Shown one piece after another: positions 31,644 to 39,954 of a DNA stretch of 44,492 bases (its first letter is position 1; each line of letters begins with the position of its first letter). A model generated the notes under the pieces. The model worked only from the letters and a program-made list of their open reading frames with translations. It did no database searches and had not been told where the DNA came from. The stretch is from Spirochaetota bacterium (GTDB lineage: Bacteria; Spirochaetota; Spirochaetia; Treponematales; Rectinemataceae), in assembly GCA_026398595.1 (NCBI GenBank), contig JAPLSO010000062.1, forward strand, positions 1-44,492, given 5' to 3'. The position numbers and the translations under genes were made by a program.

Positions 31644-31679
31644 AAAAGGCCCGGGCCATTGATGGCTCGGGCCTTTTTT
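31644..31679. terminator. Bidirectional terminator between araA and the sugar ABC operon
   Basis: A 10-bp stem (GGCCCGGGCC with GGCTCGGGCC, one G-T pair) and a 6-base loop, flanked by AAAA on one side and TTTTTT on the other, so both strands have a T-run. It ends araA three bases after its stop and contains the stop codon of the convergent permease gene. Confidence 0.85.
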
Positions 31680-32679
31680 AGGCGCGTCCGGCCTGTGCCT
31701 TCGGCTTCGAGCGCCCTTTTTTCGCCTCGAACAGCCTCTGGAGCAGGCAGAAGACAAAGACCAGGAAACCGATGGCTATCCGCGTCCACCAGGAATTGAG
31801 CGTACCCTGGAAGACGATCAGAATCTGGATCGTCCCATATACCAGGACGCCGAACACCGTCCCGAGAACGCTTCCCACGCCGCCTGAGAGGAGTGTGCCG
31901 CCGATAACCACGGTGGCGATCGCGTCCATCTCCATGTTGGCGCCGTTCAACGCGTAGCCCGAGAGGGTATAGAAGGTGAACACGATGCCGGCGAGGGCCG
32001 AGCAGAATCCTGAGAAGCCATAGGTGGTTATTTTCGTCCGCGCGACGGGGAGGCCCATCAAGAGGGCCGATTGCTCGTTCCCTCCGATGGCGTAGACAGT
32101 TCGCCCGAATTTCGTGGATCGCGATACGAACATGCCACCTGAGATGACGACGAGGGCGATGATGACGCTCGGCGAGATGAAGCTGTTCCCCACGAGGTTG
32201 ATCTGTGCGTGCGCCATGTTCTGCCAGAACGGATTGGTTATCCCGATCGTGTCGATGCTGATCACGTAGCAGAGTCCCCTCGCGAGGTAGAGACCCGCCA
32301 AAGTGATGATGAAGGGCGGCAGCTCGAAGGTCTGGATGAGGAAGCCCATGACCAGGCCCAAGCTCATGCCGACCAAAAGGACGACGGGGATCACGAAGAG
32401 TGGGTCCCAGTGCGACTTCTCAAGGAGGCTCGAGGTCAGCATCGTCGAAAAGGCCAGGACGGAGCCGACGGACAGGTCGATGCCACCTGAGATGATGACG
32501 AAGGTCATGCCAACGCCGAGGATCAGGAGGTACGAGTTGTCGATGAAGAGGTTGAGGAAATTCTGGGGAGAAAAGAACCCGCTGAATGATATCGATCCGA
32601 CCCCGAACATGATGATGAAGAGGCCGATAGTGACGAAGATCGGGAAATTCCTGGGGTCGATGGCGTATGGTTTCTTCAT
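31678..32679 (-). CDS. Sugar ABC transporter permease, YjfF-like
   Basis: A 333-residue permease of the ribose/galactofuranose class with about nine hydrophobic helices. GVGMTFVIISGGIDLSVGS, the FELPPFIITLAGLYLARG segment and ATVVIGGTLLSGGVGSVLG are family hallmarks. The C-terminus ends in a basic tail (KKGRSKPKAQAGRA). The start is the ATG at 32677-32679, overlapping the upstream permease stop (ATGA); the long open frame before it belongs to another reading frame. With the YtfT-like permease it makes a two-permease channel as in E. coli YtfQRT-YjfF. Confidence 0.9.
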   Translation of the reverse strand: MKKPYAIDPRNFPIFVTIGLFIIMFGVGSISFSGFFSPQNFLNLFIDNSYLLILGVGMTFVIISGGIDLSVGSVLAFSTMLTSSLLEKSHWDPLFVIPVVLLVGMSLGLVMGFLIQTFELPPFIITLAGLYLARGLCYVISIDTIGITNPFWQNMAHAQINLVGNSFISPSVIIALVVISGGMFVSRSTKFGRTVYAIGGNEQSALLMGLPVARTKITTYGFSGFCSALAGIVFTFYTLSGYALNGANMEMDAIATVVIGGTLLSGGVGSVLGTVFGVLVYGTIQILIVFQGTLNSWWTRIAIGFLVFVFCLLQRLFEAKKGRSKPKAQAGRA

Positions 32680-33692
32680 ACCGAGAGCCCCCTTTTCCCG
32701 AACAGACCAGCGATCATCGAGCGGAACTTGAGCGACTGGAGGAGGCTCACCACGAGAACGACCAGGGCGACCTTCGCGATCTCGGGCGGGACGCCGAAGG
32801 CGTAGATGGTCGTCGTCAGCGTCTGGACAATCAGGGCGCCGACCATGGAGCCCATCAAATAGAACTTGCCGCCTGAGAGCGAAGTCCCGCCCAGGACGAC
32901 CGCGAGTATCGCGCTCATCTCGTAGCCGAGGCCCGCGTTGTTCCCGTCGGCGCTCATGACGGTCGAGCACACGACAAGGCCGGCAATTCCCGCGCAAAGC
33001 CCTGAGAAGGCGTAGATCCAGAAGATGATGTTTTTAGCGTTGATACCCACGAAGCGCGCCGCCGTCGGGTTGATGCCTACCGACTCGATGAACAGCCCGA
33101 GCGCCGTCCGCCGGGTGACCAGGGCGGTCGCCAGAATGATGAATCCGACGATGAAGATCGAAAAAGGGAGACCGAGGAGGTAGCCCTGGCCGAGGAGAGT
33201 GAAGGGCTTGATGTAGAGCCAGACGATCATCGCGTTGGTCGTGACCATCGCGATGCCCCGCCCCGCCACCGAGAGGATGAGGGTGGCGATGATCGGCTGC
33301 ATTCCCACCCTTGAGACGAGCATGCCGTTCCACATTCCCGCGACGATCGATACGACGAGGGCGGCCCCCATAGCAAAGGGTAGGGGATACTTGGGGACAC
33401 CCTTCAGGTCGCCGCCGAGCAGCATCGCGACGACTCCCGCGGAGATCGCCACGATGGACCCGACGGAGATATCGATCCCCTTCGTCGCGATGACGAGGGT
33501 CAGGCCGATCGCCAGCAGCATGATTGGGGCGGCGTTCTTGATGATGTCGATCACATTCCCGTAGAGGTGTCCTTCCTTGATCTCGACGCGGAAGAAATGG
33601 GGGGTGAAGAAGAGGTTGAAGGCCATGAGGGCAGCAAGGGCCACGAGAGGCCAAAAAAACTTCTTGCTCGTGATGTATCTCCACCAGGCCAT
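32676..33692 (-). CDS. Sugar ABC transporter permease, YtfT-like
   Basis: A 338-residue permease paralogous to the next one: AIGLTLVIATKGIDISVGSI, PIIATLILSVAGRGIAMV and AILAVVLGGTSLSGGKF mark the family. About nine membrane helices. The ATG at 33690-33692 follows the ATPase stop by two bases with GGGAGG upstream; an in-frame extension inside the ATPase gene is rejected. Homologues import galactofuranose in E. coli and L-arabinose in Shewanella, and the araBA neighbour supports arabinose here. Confidence 0.9.
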   Translation of the reverse strand: MAWWRYITSKKFFWPLVALAALMAFNLFFTPHFFRVEIKEGHLYGNVIDIIKNAAPIMLLAIGLTLVIATKGIDISVGSIVAISAGVVAMLLGGDLKGVPKYPLPFAMGAALVVSIVAGMWNGMLVSRVGMQPIIATLILSVAGRGIAMVTTNAMIVWLYIKPFTLLGQGYLLGLPFSIFIVGFIILATALVTRRTALGLFIESVGINPTAARFVGINAKNIIFWIYAFSGLCAGIAGLVVCSTVMSADGNNAGLGYEMSAILAVVLGGTSLSGGKFYLMGSMVGALIVQTLTTTIYAFGVPPEIAKVALVVLVVSLLQSLKFRSMIAGLFGKRGLSV

Positions 33693-33694
33693 AT

Positions 33695-35233
33695 TCAATT
33701 GCCTCCCGCGATGGTCTGCAAGATGCCGCTCTCGGTCATTTCCGCGCCGCAAAGCTCGGCTATCTTCGCCTTGTCCTTGAGGACGGCGATCCTGCTAGAG
33801 CAGCGGATGACTTCGTCGAATTCCGAGGAGATGAAGATGACGCTCAATCCTGCCCTGCTGAGGTTGAGTATCTGCTCCATGATCTCGAGCTTGGCGCCGA
33901 CATCGATGCCGCGGGTAGGTTCGTCCAGGATGAGGATGATCGGGTCCGTGGCGAGCCACCTGGCCAGCATGACTTTCTGCTGGTTGCCGCCCGAGAGCTG
34001 CCTGGCCTCATAGTTCGCGCTGGGGGTCTTGATCCCCAGGGATTTTATCAACTCATCGGCTATCTCCAGCTGCTGCTTCTTCGAGAGGTACCGGAACATC
34101 CCCCGCTTGGCCTGGAGGGCCAGGATGACGTTCTCCCGTATCGAAAGCTCGGCGAAGATGCCCTCGCTCTTGCGGTCCTCCGAGCAAAACCCGATACCCG
34201 ACATCATCGCGCCGCGCGGGGAGCCGATGCTGGCCTTCTCGCCCTTTATGAAGATCTCGCCCTGGTCGGCGCTGCTGATGCCGAAGATCAGCCTCGCCAT
34301 CTCGGTCCTGCCCGAACCCAGAAGCCCGGCCAAGCCCAGGACCTCACCTGAGTCCAGTCGGAGGTCGAAAGGCGCAATAGAGCCCTGGAGCCCCAGGTCC
34401 TCTACCCGCAGGACCGCGTCCTTCTCGGCGTCGGCCTTGGCCGCAACTTCGTCTGAGGCTTTTCGGACCGCGCCTGAGTCGGCCGTATAGCTGAACTCAG
34501 TCAGTTCCTTACCGAGCATCTTGGTGATGAGCTCCAGCTTCGGGAGCTTGTCGGTCATGTACTCACCCACGAAGGAGCCGTTCTTCAGGATGGTGATCCG
34601 GTCGGATATCTCGTAGGTCTGATCGAGGAAGTGGGTGATGAAAAGGATCGCCAATCCCTCGTCGCGCAATTTCCGTATAACCTTGAAGAGTTGCTCGACC
34701 TCGCTGTCGTCCAGGCTGGAGGTCGGCTCGTCGAGGATGAGGACCTTGGCCGAGGAATCCAGGACGCGGGCTATCGCGACCATCTGCTGGATCGCTATGG
34801 AATAGGACGATAAGGTCCGGGTAACGTCGATCTTGATGTTCAGCCGGGAGAGGACTTCTTCGGCGGCGCGGTTGACGGTCTTCCAGTCGATCCGCCCGAG
34901 CCGCTTCGGCTCCTTGCCGATACAGATGTTTTCCGCGACCGAGAGGTTGAGGCAGAGATTCACTTCCTGATACACGGTGTTGATGCCGAGCTTCTGGGCG
35001 GCAAGCGGGGAATCCGGCCGGATGGGCCTTCCCTCGAGCAACATCTCGCCCGAGTCCTGCTTGTACACGCCAGTGAGCACCTTGACGAGGGTGGACTTGC
35101 CCGCCCCGTTCTGCCCCATGATGGCATGGACTTCTCCCCGGAAAAGCCGGAAATCCACGTCGGCAAGGGCTTGCACTCCCGGGAAACCCTTGTTGATCTT
35201 CTTCATCTCGATGATAGGGGCCTTGTCGGACAC
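33695..35233 (-). CDS. Sugar ABC transporter ATPase with two cassettes, YtfR-like
   Basis: A 512-residue fused double ATPase. Cassette 1 has Walker A G-Q-N-G-A-G-K-S near residue 40, a degenerate signature (SSYSIAIQQMVAIAR) and Walker B VLILDEPTSSLD. Cassette 2 has G-L-L-G-S-G-R-T in place of a full Walker A, signature LSGGNQQKV and Walker B LILILDEPTRGID. This asymmetry is normal for RbsA/YtfR proteins. An alanine-rich linker (EVAAKADAEKDA) joins them. The start is GTG behind GGAGG. A perfect hairpin separates it from the binding-protein gene. Confidence 0.92.
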   Translation of the reverse strand: MSDKAPIIEMKKINKGFPGVQALADVDFRLFRGEVHAIMGQNGAGKSTLVKVLTGVYKQDSGEMLLEGRPIRPDSPLAAQKLGINTVYQEVNLCLNLSVAENICIGKEPKRLGRIDWKTVNRAAEEVLSRLNIKIDVTRTLSSYSIAIQQMVAIARVLDSSAKVLILDEPTSSLDDSEVEQLFKVIRKLRDEGLAILFITHFLDQTYEISDRITILKNGSFVGEYMTDKLPKLELITKMLGKELTEFSYTADSGAVRKASDEVAAKADAEKDAVLRVEDLGLQGSIAPFDLRLDSGEVLGLAGLLGSGRTEMARLIFGISSADQGEIFIKGEKASIGSPRGAMMSGIGFCSEDRKSEGIFAELSIRENVILALQAKRGMFRYLSKKQQLEIADELIKSLGIKTPSANYEARQLSGGNQQKVMLARWLATDPIILILDEPTRGIDVGAKLEIMEQILNLSRAGLSVIFISSEFDEVIRCSSRIAVLKDKAKIAELCGAEMTESGILQTIAGGN

Positions 35234-35274
35234 TCCGCGCCTCCAGCGATCGATGGTTGGCCTGCCTGGGTACC

Positions 35275-35311
35275 GATCAAGGCCACTCCGGAAATCGGAG
35301 TGGCCTTGATC
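35275..35311 (-). terminator. Perfect 16-bp hairpin between binding-protein and ATPase genes
   Basis: GATCAAGGCCACTCCG and its exact complement enclose GAAAT. It sits in the 108-bp gap after the binding-protein stop and has no T-run, so it likely protects the binding-protein message and lowers read-through to the ATPase. Confidence 0.6.
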
Positions 35312-35341
35312 AACTTTTAGCTTATACCGAAGACTCTTGCT

Positions 35342-36319
35342 TTAATACTGGCGGGACGGAAGGGCGGCCGCGGCGTTGGTCGCGTCGAAAATGCCTTCGA
35401 TCGTCCAGATCCTCGCGGGGAGCTTCTTTCCGGCGCGAAGATCAGTGACAGCCTGGACGGCCTGAGGCCCGAGAAGGGGGCTGCACTCGATAGTGACGTT
35501 CTGTTCGCCGGCCACGATGGCCTCGAAGGCGCCTTTGACGCCGTCGACGCCGATGACGATGATGTCCTTGCCCGGCTTAAGTCCGGCTTCCTTGATGGCC
35601 TGGATGGCGCCGAGGGCCATGCCGTCGTTGTGGGCGTAGAGGACCTGAATGGTGCTGTCGGCCTTGAGGAAGGCTTCCATGACGGCCTTGCCCTCCGAGG
35701 TGGTGAAGTTGCCGGTCTGGGAGCGGGTGAGCTGCCAGTTCGCGTGCTGCTTCATGATATTCGCGAAGCCGGTCTTGCGATCGATGGCGGGCGCGGAGCC
35801 TGTAGTGCCCTGGAGTTCGACGATGTTGATGCTCTTCTTGCCGTCGTCGAGGCCCTGCTTCTTGAGGTAGTCAGCCAGCCAGGTGCCGGCTTTCTCGCCT
35901 TCCTTGATGAAGTCCGAGCCCATGATCGTCAGCCTCAGGGAGCGGTCCGCTTCCTGGACGTCGCGGTCGATCATGATGACGGGAATGCCCGCCTTCTTGG
36001 CTTCCTGGAGAACGGGACCGTATCCTGTCTCGACGAGGGCCGTGAACACGATGCAGTTGACCTTTCGAGCGATGAAGGAACGCAGGGCCTTGATCTGGTT
36101 TTCCTGTTTCTGCTGGGCGTCGGAATAGATCAGGTTGAAGGTCAGGTCCTCATTGAAAGCGTTCTGCACGGAAATCGTATCGGCCGTTCTCCATTCGCTT
36201 TCGGAGCCGATCTGGGAAAAGCCGACGACCCAGGTCTTAGGCGGCGCCGCGAATACCGATACTGTGCAGATCATCATGATCGCCGGCAACAGCACTAGGA
36301 CTCTTTTCCAATTCTTCAT
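35342..36319 (-). CDS. Sugar-binding protein of ABC transporter, YtfQ-like
   Basis: A 325-residue periplasmic protein (signal peptide 1-24, cleavage after V-F-A). It follows E. coli YtfQ closely: VGFSQIGSESEWRTADT, the SDAQQKQENQIKALRSFIA segment, VIMIDRDVQEADRSL, VELQGTTGSAPAIDRKTGF and YAHNDGMALGAIQAIKEAGLK. YtfQ binds galactofuranose; related proteins bind arabinose. The ATG has GGGAGG nine bases upstream. Next to araBA and the LacI regulator, L-arabinose or arabinofuranose oligomers are the best guess. Confidence 0.9.
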   Translation of the reverse strand: MKNWKRVLVLLPAIMMICTVSVFAAPPKTWVVGFSQIGSESEWRTADTISVQNAFNEDLTFNLIYSDAQQKQENQIKALRSFIARKVNCIVFTALVETGYGPVLQEAKKAGIPVIMIDRDVQEADRSLRLTIMGSDFIKEGEKAGTWLADYLKKQGLDDGKKSINIVELQGTTGSAPAIDRKTGFANIMKQHANWQLTRSQTGNFTTSEGKAVMEAFLKADSTIQVLYAHNDGMALGAIQAIKEAGLKPGKDIIVIGVDGVKGAFEAIVAGEQNVTIECSPLLGPQAVQAVTDLRAGKKLPARIWTIEGIFDATNAAAALPSRQY

Positions 36320-36413
36320 AGAAAATCCTCCCTAACATACACATGCGTCTTCCTGACGCTGATTTTTTCCCGACCAGCCTCAGGCTGATTCTGGGAAACC
36401 AGACGATAAGAGA

Positions 36414-36440
36414 TTCCGCCTTCGCCTGACTGAGGCGGAA
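36414..36440 (-). terminator. Stem-loop between the secreted-protein and YtfQ-like genes
   Basis: TTCCGCCT and AGGCGGAA make an 8-bp stem with an 11-base loop, 43 bp after the secreted-protein gene. On the minus strand TCTCTTATC follows, a poor T-tract, so partial read-through into the transporter operon is likely. No other clear promoter for the binding-protein gene was found in the gap. Confidence 0.45.
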
Positions 36441-36482
36441 GCGTTTCGCTCTGCTTTCCTCCCGGCGGCCTCCTTCTATGCC

Positions 36483-37127
36483 TTACTTCTGGACGTTCAG
36501 GAATTTGTATAGACTTTTGTTGGAAAGAACCTGCTCGATCGTAAAATTCAACGGGCCTATGACGTCGGTGGTCGCCCCCGAAGCGTTCATCAGGATGAGC
36601 GTGTTGTTGATCGCGATGATCTTGACCTTCCCGCCCAGCGCGAGGGCATCCCCGTACTTGATATCGTTGGATTCGCCCGAAGCGGAGACGTACACCTGTC
36701 TACCCAGGTACTGGGTCACGACCAGCTTATCCTTGAAGGCCGCGTCCGGCTTGGCCGCGCTCCCCTTCGGGAAAACGACCGTTCTCGGCTTGCCTTTAAG
36801 GATCTCGGAGACTTTCTTCACGAGTTCCCCCGACTCCGGTCCTATAAGTTCGTAGACCGCGGCGGGTTTGCCCGTGACCACGAACTCCAGCCAGTCCCGG
36901 TCGACGTTGACCTTGAACTCGGCCGTCGTCGGGATCACATCCCCGACCTTGACCACGGTCCAGGCCGAGGTTCCAGCCTTCCTGTAGTTAATGTATCCGT
37001 CACTCGTCTCGGAATAGAGACCTACGACGGTGATGGAAGCCGGCTTCGTATCGGCAGCAAAGCTTGCGGCGGCAAAACATAAAAGCGAAACGGTCAGCAT
37101 CGCTATTCTTTTCCATGACTGTTCCAT
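36483..37127 (-). CDS. Small secreted protein of unknown function, arabinose regulon
   Basis: A 214-residue protein with a good Sec signal peptide (M-E-Q-S-W-K-R, hydrophobic core, cleavage after S-F-A-A near residue 25). The rest is rich in beta strands. YRKAGTSAWTVVKVGDVIP followed by KVNVDRDWLEFV loosely resembles a FecR-type domain, and the C-terminal half has a short repeat-like pattern of small beta strands (KVKIIAINNTLILMN). No catalytic motif was recognised. Ribosome site GAGGAG. Its promoter carries the same operator as araB, so it should be made with arabinose and may act in binding or release of arabinan outside the membrane (inference). Confidence 0.7.
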   Translation of the reverse strand: MEQSWKRIAMLTVSLLCFAAASFAADTKPASITVVGLYSETSDGYINYRKAGTSAWTVVKVGDVIPTTAEFKVNVDRDWLEFVVTGKPAAVYELIGPESGELVKKVSEILKGKPRTVVFPKGSAAKPDAAFKDKLVVTQYLGRQVYVSASGESNDIKYGDALALGGKVKIIAINNTLILMNASGATTDVIGPLNFTIEQVLSNKSLYKFLNVQK

Positions 37128-37176
37128 ACCCGCGCTCCTCTGTTCTGGGCCATTCGACTTTACCAGCTGACCCGGA

Positions 37177-37190
37177 TGCGTTAACGTACA
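37177..37190 (-). promoter_or_regulatory. Arabinose-regulon operator at the secreted-protein gene
   Basis: On the minus strand TGTACGTTAACGCA, preceded by GCG as at araB. It starts 14 bases after the -10 hexamer and would act as a roadblock. It matches the araB site in 13 of 14 positions. Confidence 0.6.
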
Positions 37191-37204
37191 CGCTACCTTC
37201 CCTA

Positions 37205-37233
37205 ATCCTATCAGCGCTTTTGGTTTTTGTCAA
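37205..37233 (-). promoter_or_regulatory. Promoter of the secreted-protein / sugar transporter unit
   Basis: On the minus strand a perfect TTGACA (37228-37233), 17-bp spacer, TAGGAT (37205-37210). It points to the secreted-protein gene and, if the hairpin at 36414 is leaky, to the whole transporter operon. Confidence 0.65.
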
Positions 37234-37299
37234 ATTTTTTTTAAGGGAAAGCGCTCGGATGAGAAGCAAAAGCCGAAAACAGCGCGGCGCCTCCCTGGA

Positions 37300-37329
37300 T
37301 TGACAGCGCCGGAAGCCACCACCTACAAT
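37300..37329 (+). promoter_or_regulatory. Promoter of the LacI-family regulator gene
   Basis: TTGACA (37300-37305), an 18-bp spacer and TACAAT (37324-37329). It is divergent from the secreted-protein promoter with about 65 bp between the two -35 elements. Confidence 0.65.
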
Positions 37330-37334
37330 CTTTG

Positions 37335-37348
37335 TGAACGTTTACGCA
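37335..37348 (+). promoter_or_regulatory. Arabinose-regulon operator at the regulator gene (autoregulation)
   Basis: TGAACGTTTACGCA begins five bases after the -10, exactly the spacing seen at araB. It is the most symmetrical of the three (GAACGTTT core). Indicates that the LacI-type protein represses its own gene. Confidence 0.6.
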
Positions 37349-37371
37349 AGCAGATCGGGAGAAATCAGCCC

Positions 37372-38445
37372 ATGACATTACGCGAGATCGCCGAAGTTGC
37401 CGGCATATCCATAGGAACCGTAGACAGGGTTCTGCACGGCAGGGGCAGGGTGTCGGTGGAGACGAAGGAAAAGGTCGAGGCGATCATTCGAGACTCGAGC
37501 TACAAGCCCAACCTCGTAGCCCGGCAGCTCAAACTCAACCGACGATATACTTTCGCCTGCCTCATCCCGAGCCTCGGCGAGGATTCAGGGTACTGGAGGA
37601 TCGTCCACAACGGCGTCCAGAAGGCAGCTCGCGAACTCGCTCCCTTCCGCGTTTCCATCAAGCAGATCGAGTTCAACCGGTACAGCGAAACTTCCTTCCA
37701 TGAGAACATCCAGCAGCTTTTCTCAGCCGAATTCGACGGCCTCCTCATGGCCCCGGTACTTCCCGAGGCGAGCATGGCCCTGCTCCGCCGGCTTCCGGCC
37801 GATTTCCCCGTCGTGTTCTGCGACGCCCAGTTGCCCGGCTTTTCTCCCCTCTCGCGCATCGGGCAGAACGCCTTCCAGAGCGGCACGCTCGCCGGGCGCA
37901 TGCTGGATGCCCTCGCCAGCCGCAAGGAATCGTACTGCGTGATCAGCACCCATGCCGAGGATTTCCATATCCAGAAGCGGGTCGAAGGCTTTCTCGCGTA
38001 TTTCCGATCGAAGGAGACCGGGACGAAGATCCGCGTCTTCGAATGCTTCGACATAGAGCACAAGGAGAAGCGCGAGCAGTTCCTGGGCCGGCTGCTCAAG
38101 GAAATTCCCGACGTCGACGGCATCTTCGTGACGAACGCCTCGGGCCACGGGGTCGCTTCCTATGTCAACGAAAACTCCGAACGCCATATCGCGACGATCG
38201 GCTACGACCTTGTCCCCGAGAACGAGCGCCAGCTGAAGGCGGGGGTTCTGGACGTCATTCTCTCCCAGCGCCCTGAATACCAGGGCTATGAGGGCATCTA
38301 CCAGCTCTACTCCCACGTCGTCCTGCAGCAGGAGATCGAAAAGGAGATCATCGTTCCCATTGTCATATTCATGAAGGAAAACCTGCCTCTTGAGGCCGAA
38401 TCCCGGCGCGAGGAACAGGAGATGACGGCCGAATCGGGGTCATGA
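37372..38445 (+). CDS. LacI-family transcriptional regulator, probable arabinose-regulon repressor
   Basis: A 357-residue regulator. The N-terminal 50 residues are a LacI helix-turn-helix and hinge (TLREIAEVAGISIGTVDRVL, then KPNLVARQL); the rest is a periplasmic-binding-protein-like ligand domain with FDGLLMAPV, DGIFVTNASGHGVA and IATIGYDLVPEN. The C-terminus is a charged tail. The ATG at 37372 has GGGAGA ten bases upstream and lies just after the promoter and its operator; an earlier in-frame start would lie within the promoter. The operator series and gene order suggest arabinose or an arabinose derivative as inducer. In other bacteria arabinose control often uses AraC or a GntR-type AraR, so a LacI-type protein is a variation. 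Confidence 0.85.
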   Translation: MTLREIAEVAGISIGTVDRVLHGRGRVSVETKEKVEAIIRDSSYKPNLVARQLKLNRRYTFACLIPSLGEDSGYWRIVHNGVQKAARELAPFRVSIKQIEFNRYSETSFHENIQQLFSAEFDGLLMAPVLPEASMALLRRLPADFPVVFCDAQLPGFSPLSRIGQNAFQSGTLAGRMLDALASRKESYCVISTHAEDFHIQKRVEGFLAYFRSKETGTKIRVFECFDIEHKEKREQFLGRLLKEIPDVDGIFVTNASGHGVASYVNENSERHIATIGYDLVPENERQLKAGVLDVILSQRPEYQGYEGIYQLYSHVVLQQEIEKEIIVPIVIFMKENLPLEAESRREEQEMTAESGS

Positions 38446-38464
38446 GCGCCGCAAGCGGCCTCCT

Positions 38465-39124
38465 TCAAGCCCCATTCCGGTCTTCGGGCCGTCCCAGCAG
38501 CTCGACTGCTTTTTCCGCCAGGGCTCTGCCCAGTTTCCCATGCTCCTCGGGGTCAAGATGGATCCCGTCCAGGTCGCTGGAGTGGATGACAGAGCCCGCG
38601 TCGAAGAAGGGAAAGTCGTTGAGCGCGGCTAGGGCCCCGATGTCCCTGCCCAAGGTGAGGGATTGTCCTTCCTGGTCCAGGAAGTTCTGGCTGAAGCTGC
38701 TCATCTTGCCGAAAGCGCAAGGCGCGACGACGAGAACCTTCGGGGCGGCGTTCAAAGGACCGAACGCGCAGCCTTTCACCAGCTCCACGAGACGACCCAA
38801 TCCCATGGCCACGTCCCAGGACGATAATCCGAAGCGATGCTTCAGATCGTTAGTGCCGAGCATGATGATGATGAGATCGACGGGCATGTGGGATTCAAGA
38901 CAGGGCAGGAGGTACTTCGAGCCGTTTTTCTGGCCGAGAGGGTCATCCCAGACACTCGTTCGGCCGTTCTGTCCCTCGGCGACAATCTCGAAACCGCCCG
39001 GGAACCCCGCCTCGAGGGTTGCGGCAAGAATGCAGGGCCATCGCACGGTTGGTGGATAGCGGCCGCAGGTGGCGGGGTTGTAGCCCCAGGTGTTCGAATC
39101 CCCGAAACAGACTATGGTCTTCAT
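38465..39124 (-). CDS. SGNH/GDSL-type esterase
   Basis: A 219-residue hydrolase without signal peptide. Block I is FGDSNTWGY (nucleophile S10), block II glycine in EGQNGRTS, block III LGTND (N92), block V DGIH (D186, H189). It resembles arylesterases and carbohydrate acetylesterases of the SGNH group. It is the last gene of a minus-strand operon after the exported MBL protein (22 bp gap) and converges with the LacI-type gene. Deacetylation of a sugar is plausible; substrate unknown. Confidence 0.85.
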   Translation of the reverse strand: MKTIVCFGDSNTWGYNPATCGRYPPTVRWPCILAATLEAGFPGGFEIVAEGQNGRTSVWDDPLGQKNGSKYLLPCLESHMPVDLIIIMLGTNDLKHRFGLSSWDVAMGLGRLVELVKGCAFGPLNAAPKVLVVAPCAFGKMSSFSQNFLDQEGQSLTLGRDIGALAALNDFPFFDAGSVIHSSDLDGIHLDPEEHGKLGRALAEKAVELLGRPEDRNGA

Positions 39125-39146
39125 TCTCGCCTCGCTTTCGCCGTCA

Positions 39147-39926
39147 TCACGGTAACTTTCGCAATCGAACCTCGATTTCCTTCTCCCCCGTCAGCAGGCT
39201 CTTGAGAAGGGCTGTGTCGCTGTCGCCGAAGTGGTAGGGATAGAGGATTTTCGGGCGTATGACGCGGGCTGCCTGGGCGGCCTGCTCGGGCGTCATCGTG
39301 TAGGGCAGGTTCATGGGCAGAAAGGCTATGTCGATGGGCCCCAGGTCAGCCATCTCGGGTATGGGTTCGGTGTCGCCAGCCGCGTAGACGCGCAGAGAGC
39401 CGACCGTGAGGACATAGCCATTGTCCCCCCTGTCCTTGGGATGGTAGCCGGTCCGCCCGGCGCTGACGTTGTAGGCGGGTACGGCCTTTACGGATATCCC
39501 CGCCACCGTGAGTGTCTGCCCATGTTCCAGGGCTTCACCCGAGCCCAGCTTCCGCCGGGAAGCCTCGGGGAGGACGACCCTGGTCCCGGTCTTGCTCAAG
39601 GCAGTGATGGCGCCCGGGTCCAGGTGGTCGCCGTGCTCGTGGGTGACGAGGACGAGGTCGGCTGCGGGAAACTTGGAAAAATCCCCGTACTGCTTTACCG
39701 GGTCGACGTAGATCAGAAAGCCGCCGAACTCGAAGACCAGGCTGGCGTGGCCCAGGAAGGTGATCTTTAGTTCGCCCTTGCCCGTGTCGAAGCCGTCGAC
39801 CTCCTTGCCCCCGGCCCATCTAAGAGCCGAAGCCCCGTCCAGGGCCGGGACTGGAGAAGCGGCGGCCAGAGCGAAGAGCGTGGACAGGGCGAGCGATAAG
39901 CCCGCGAAGGAAGTGCTGTTTCCCAT
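39147..39926 (-). CDS. Exported MBL-fold hydrolase, UlaG-like
   Basis: A 259-residue metallo-beta-lactamase-fold protein: ITFLGHASLVFEFGG, zinc motif T-H-E-H-G-D-H-L-D, YAAGDTEPIPEM and YPYHFGDSD fit the UlaG-like branch (lactonases and phospho-esterases). A hydrophobic leader (FAGLSLALSTLFALAAASPVPA) suggests export, although with the chosen ATG (AAGGAGAG five bases upstream) it lacks the usual positive charges; codons just before the ATG would supply K-E-R but have no start. It lies 28 bp after the Rieske gene. Confidence 0.8.
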   Translation of the reverse strand: MGNSTSFAGLSLALSTLFALAAASPVPALDGASALRWAGGKEVDGFDTGKGELKITFLGHASLVFEFGGFLIYVDPVKQYGDFSKFPAADLVLVTHEHGDHLDPGAITALSKTGTRVVLPEASRRKLGSGEALEHGQTLTVAGISVKAVPAYNVSAGRTGYHPKDRGDNGYVLTVGSLRVYAAGDTEPIPEMADLGPIDIAFLPMNLPYTMTPEQAAQAARVIRPKILYPYHFGDSDTALLKSLLTGEKEIEVRLRKLP

Positions 39927-39954
39927 GGCTCTCTCCTTATAGATCAGGCCGGAC

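Noticed and set aside
36414..36440. Firm transcription stop isolating the sugar transporter operon
   Set aside because: The T-tract is poor and no separate promoter was found before the binding-protein gene, so leaky read-through from the operator-controlled promoter is more likely.
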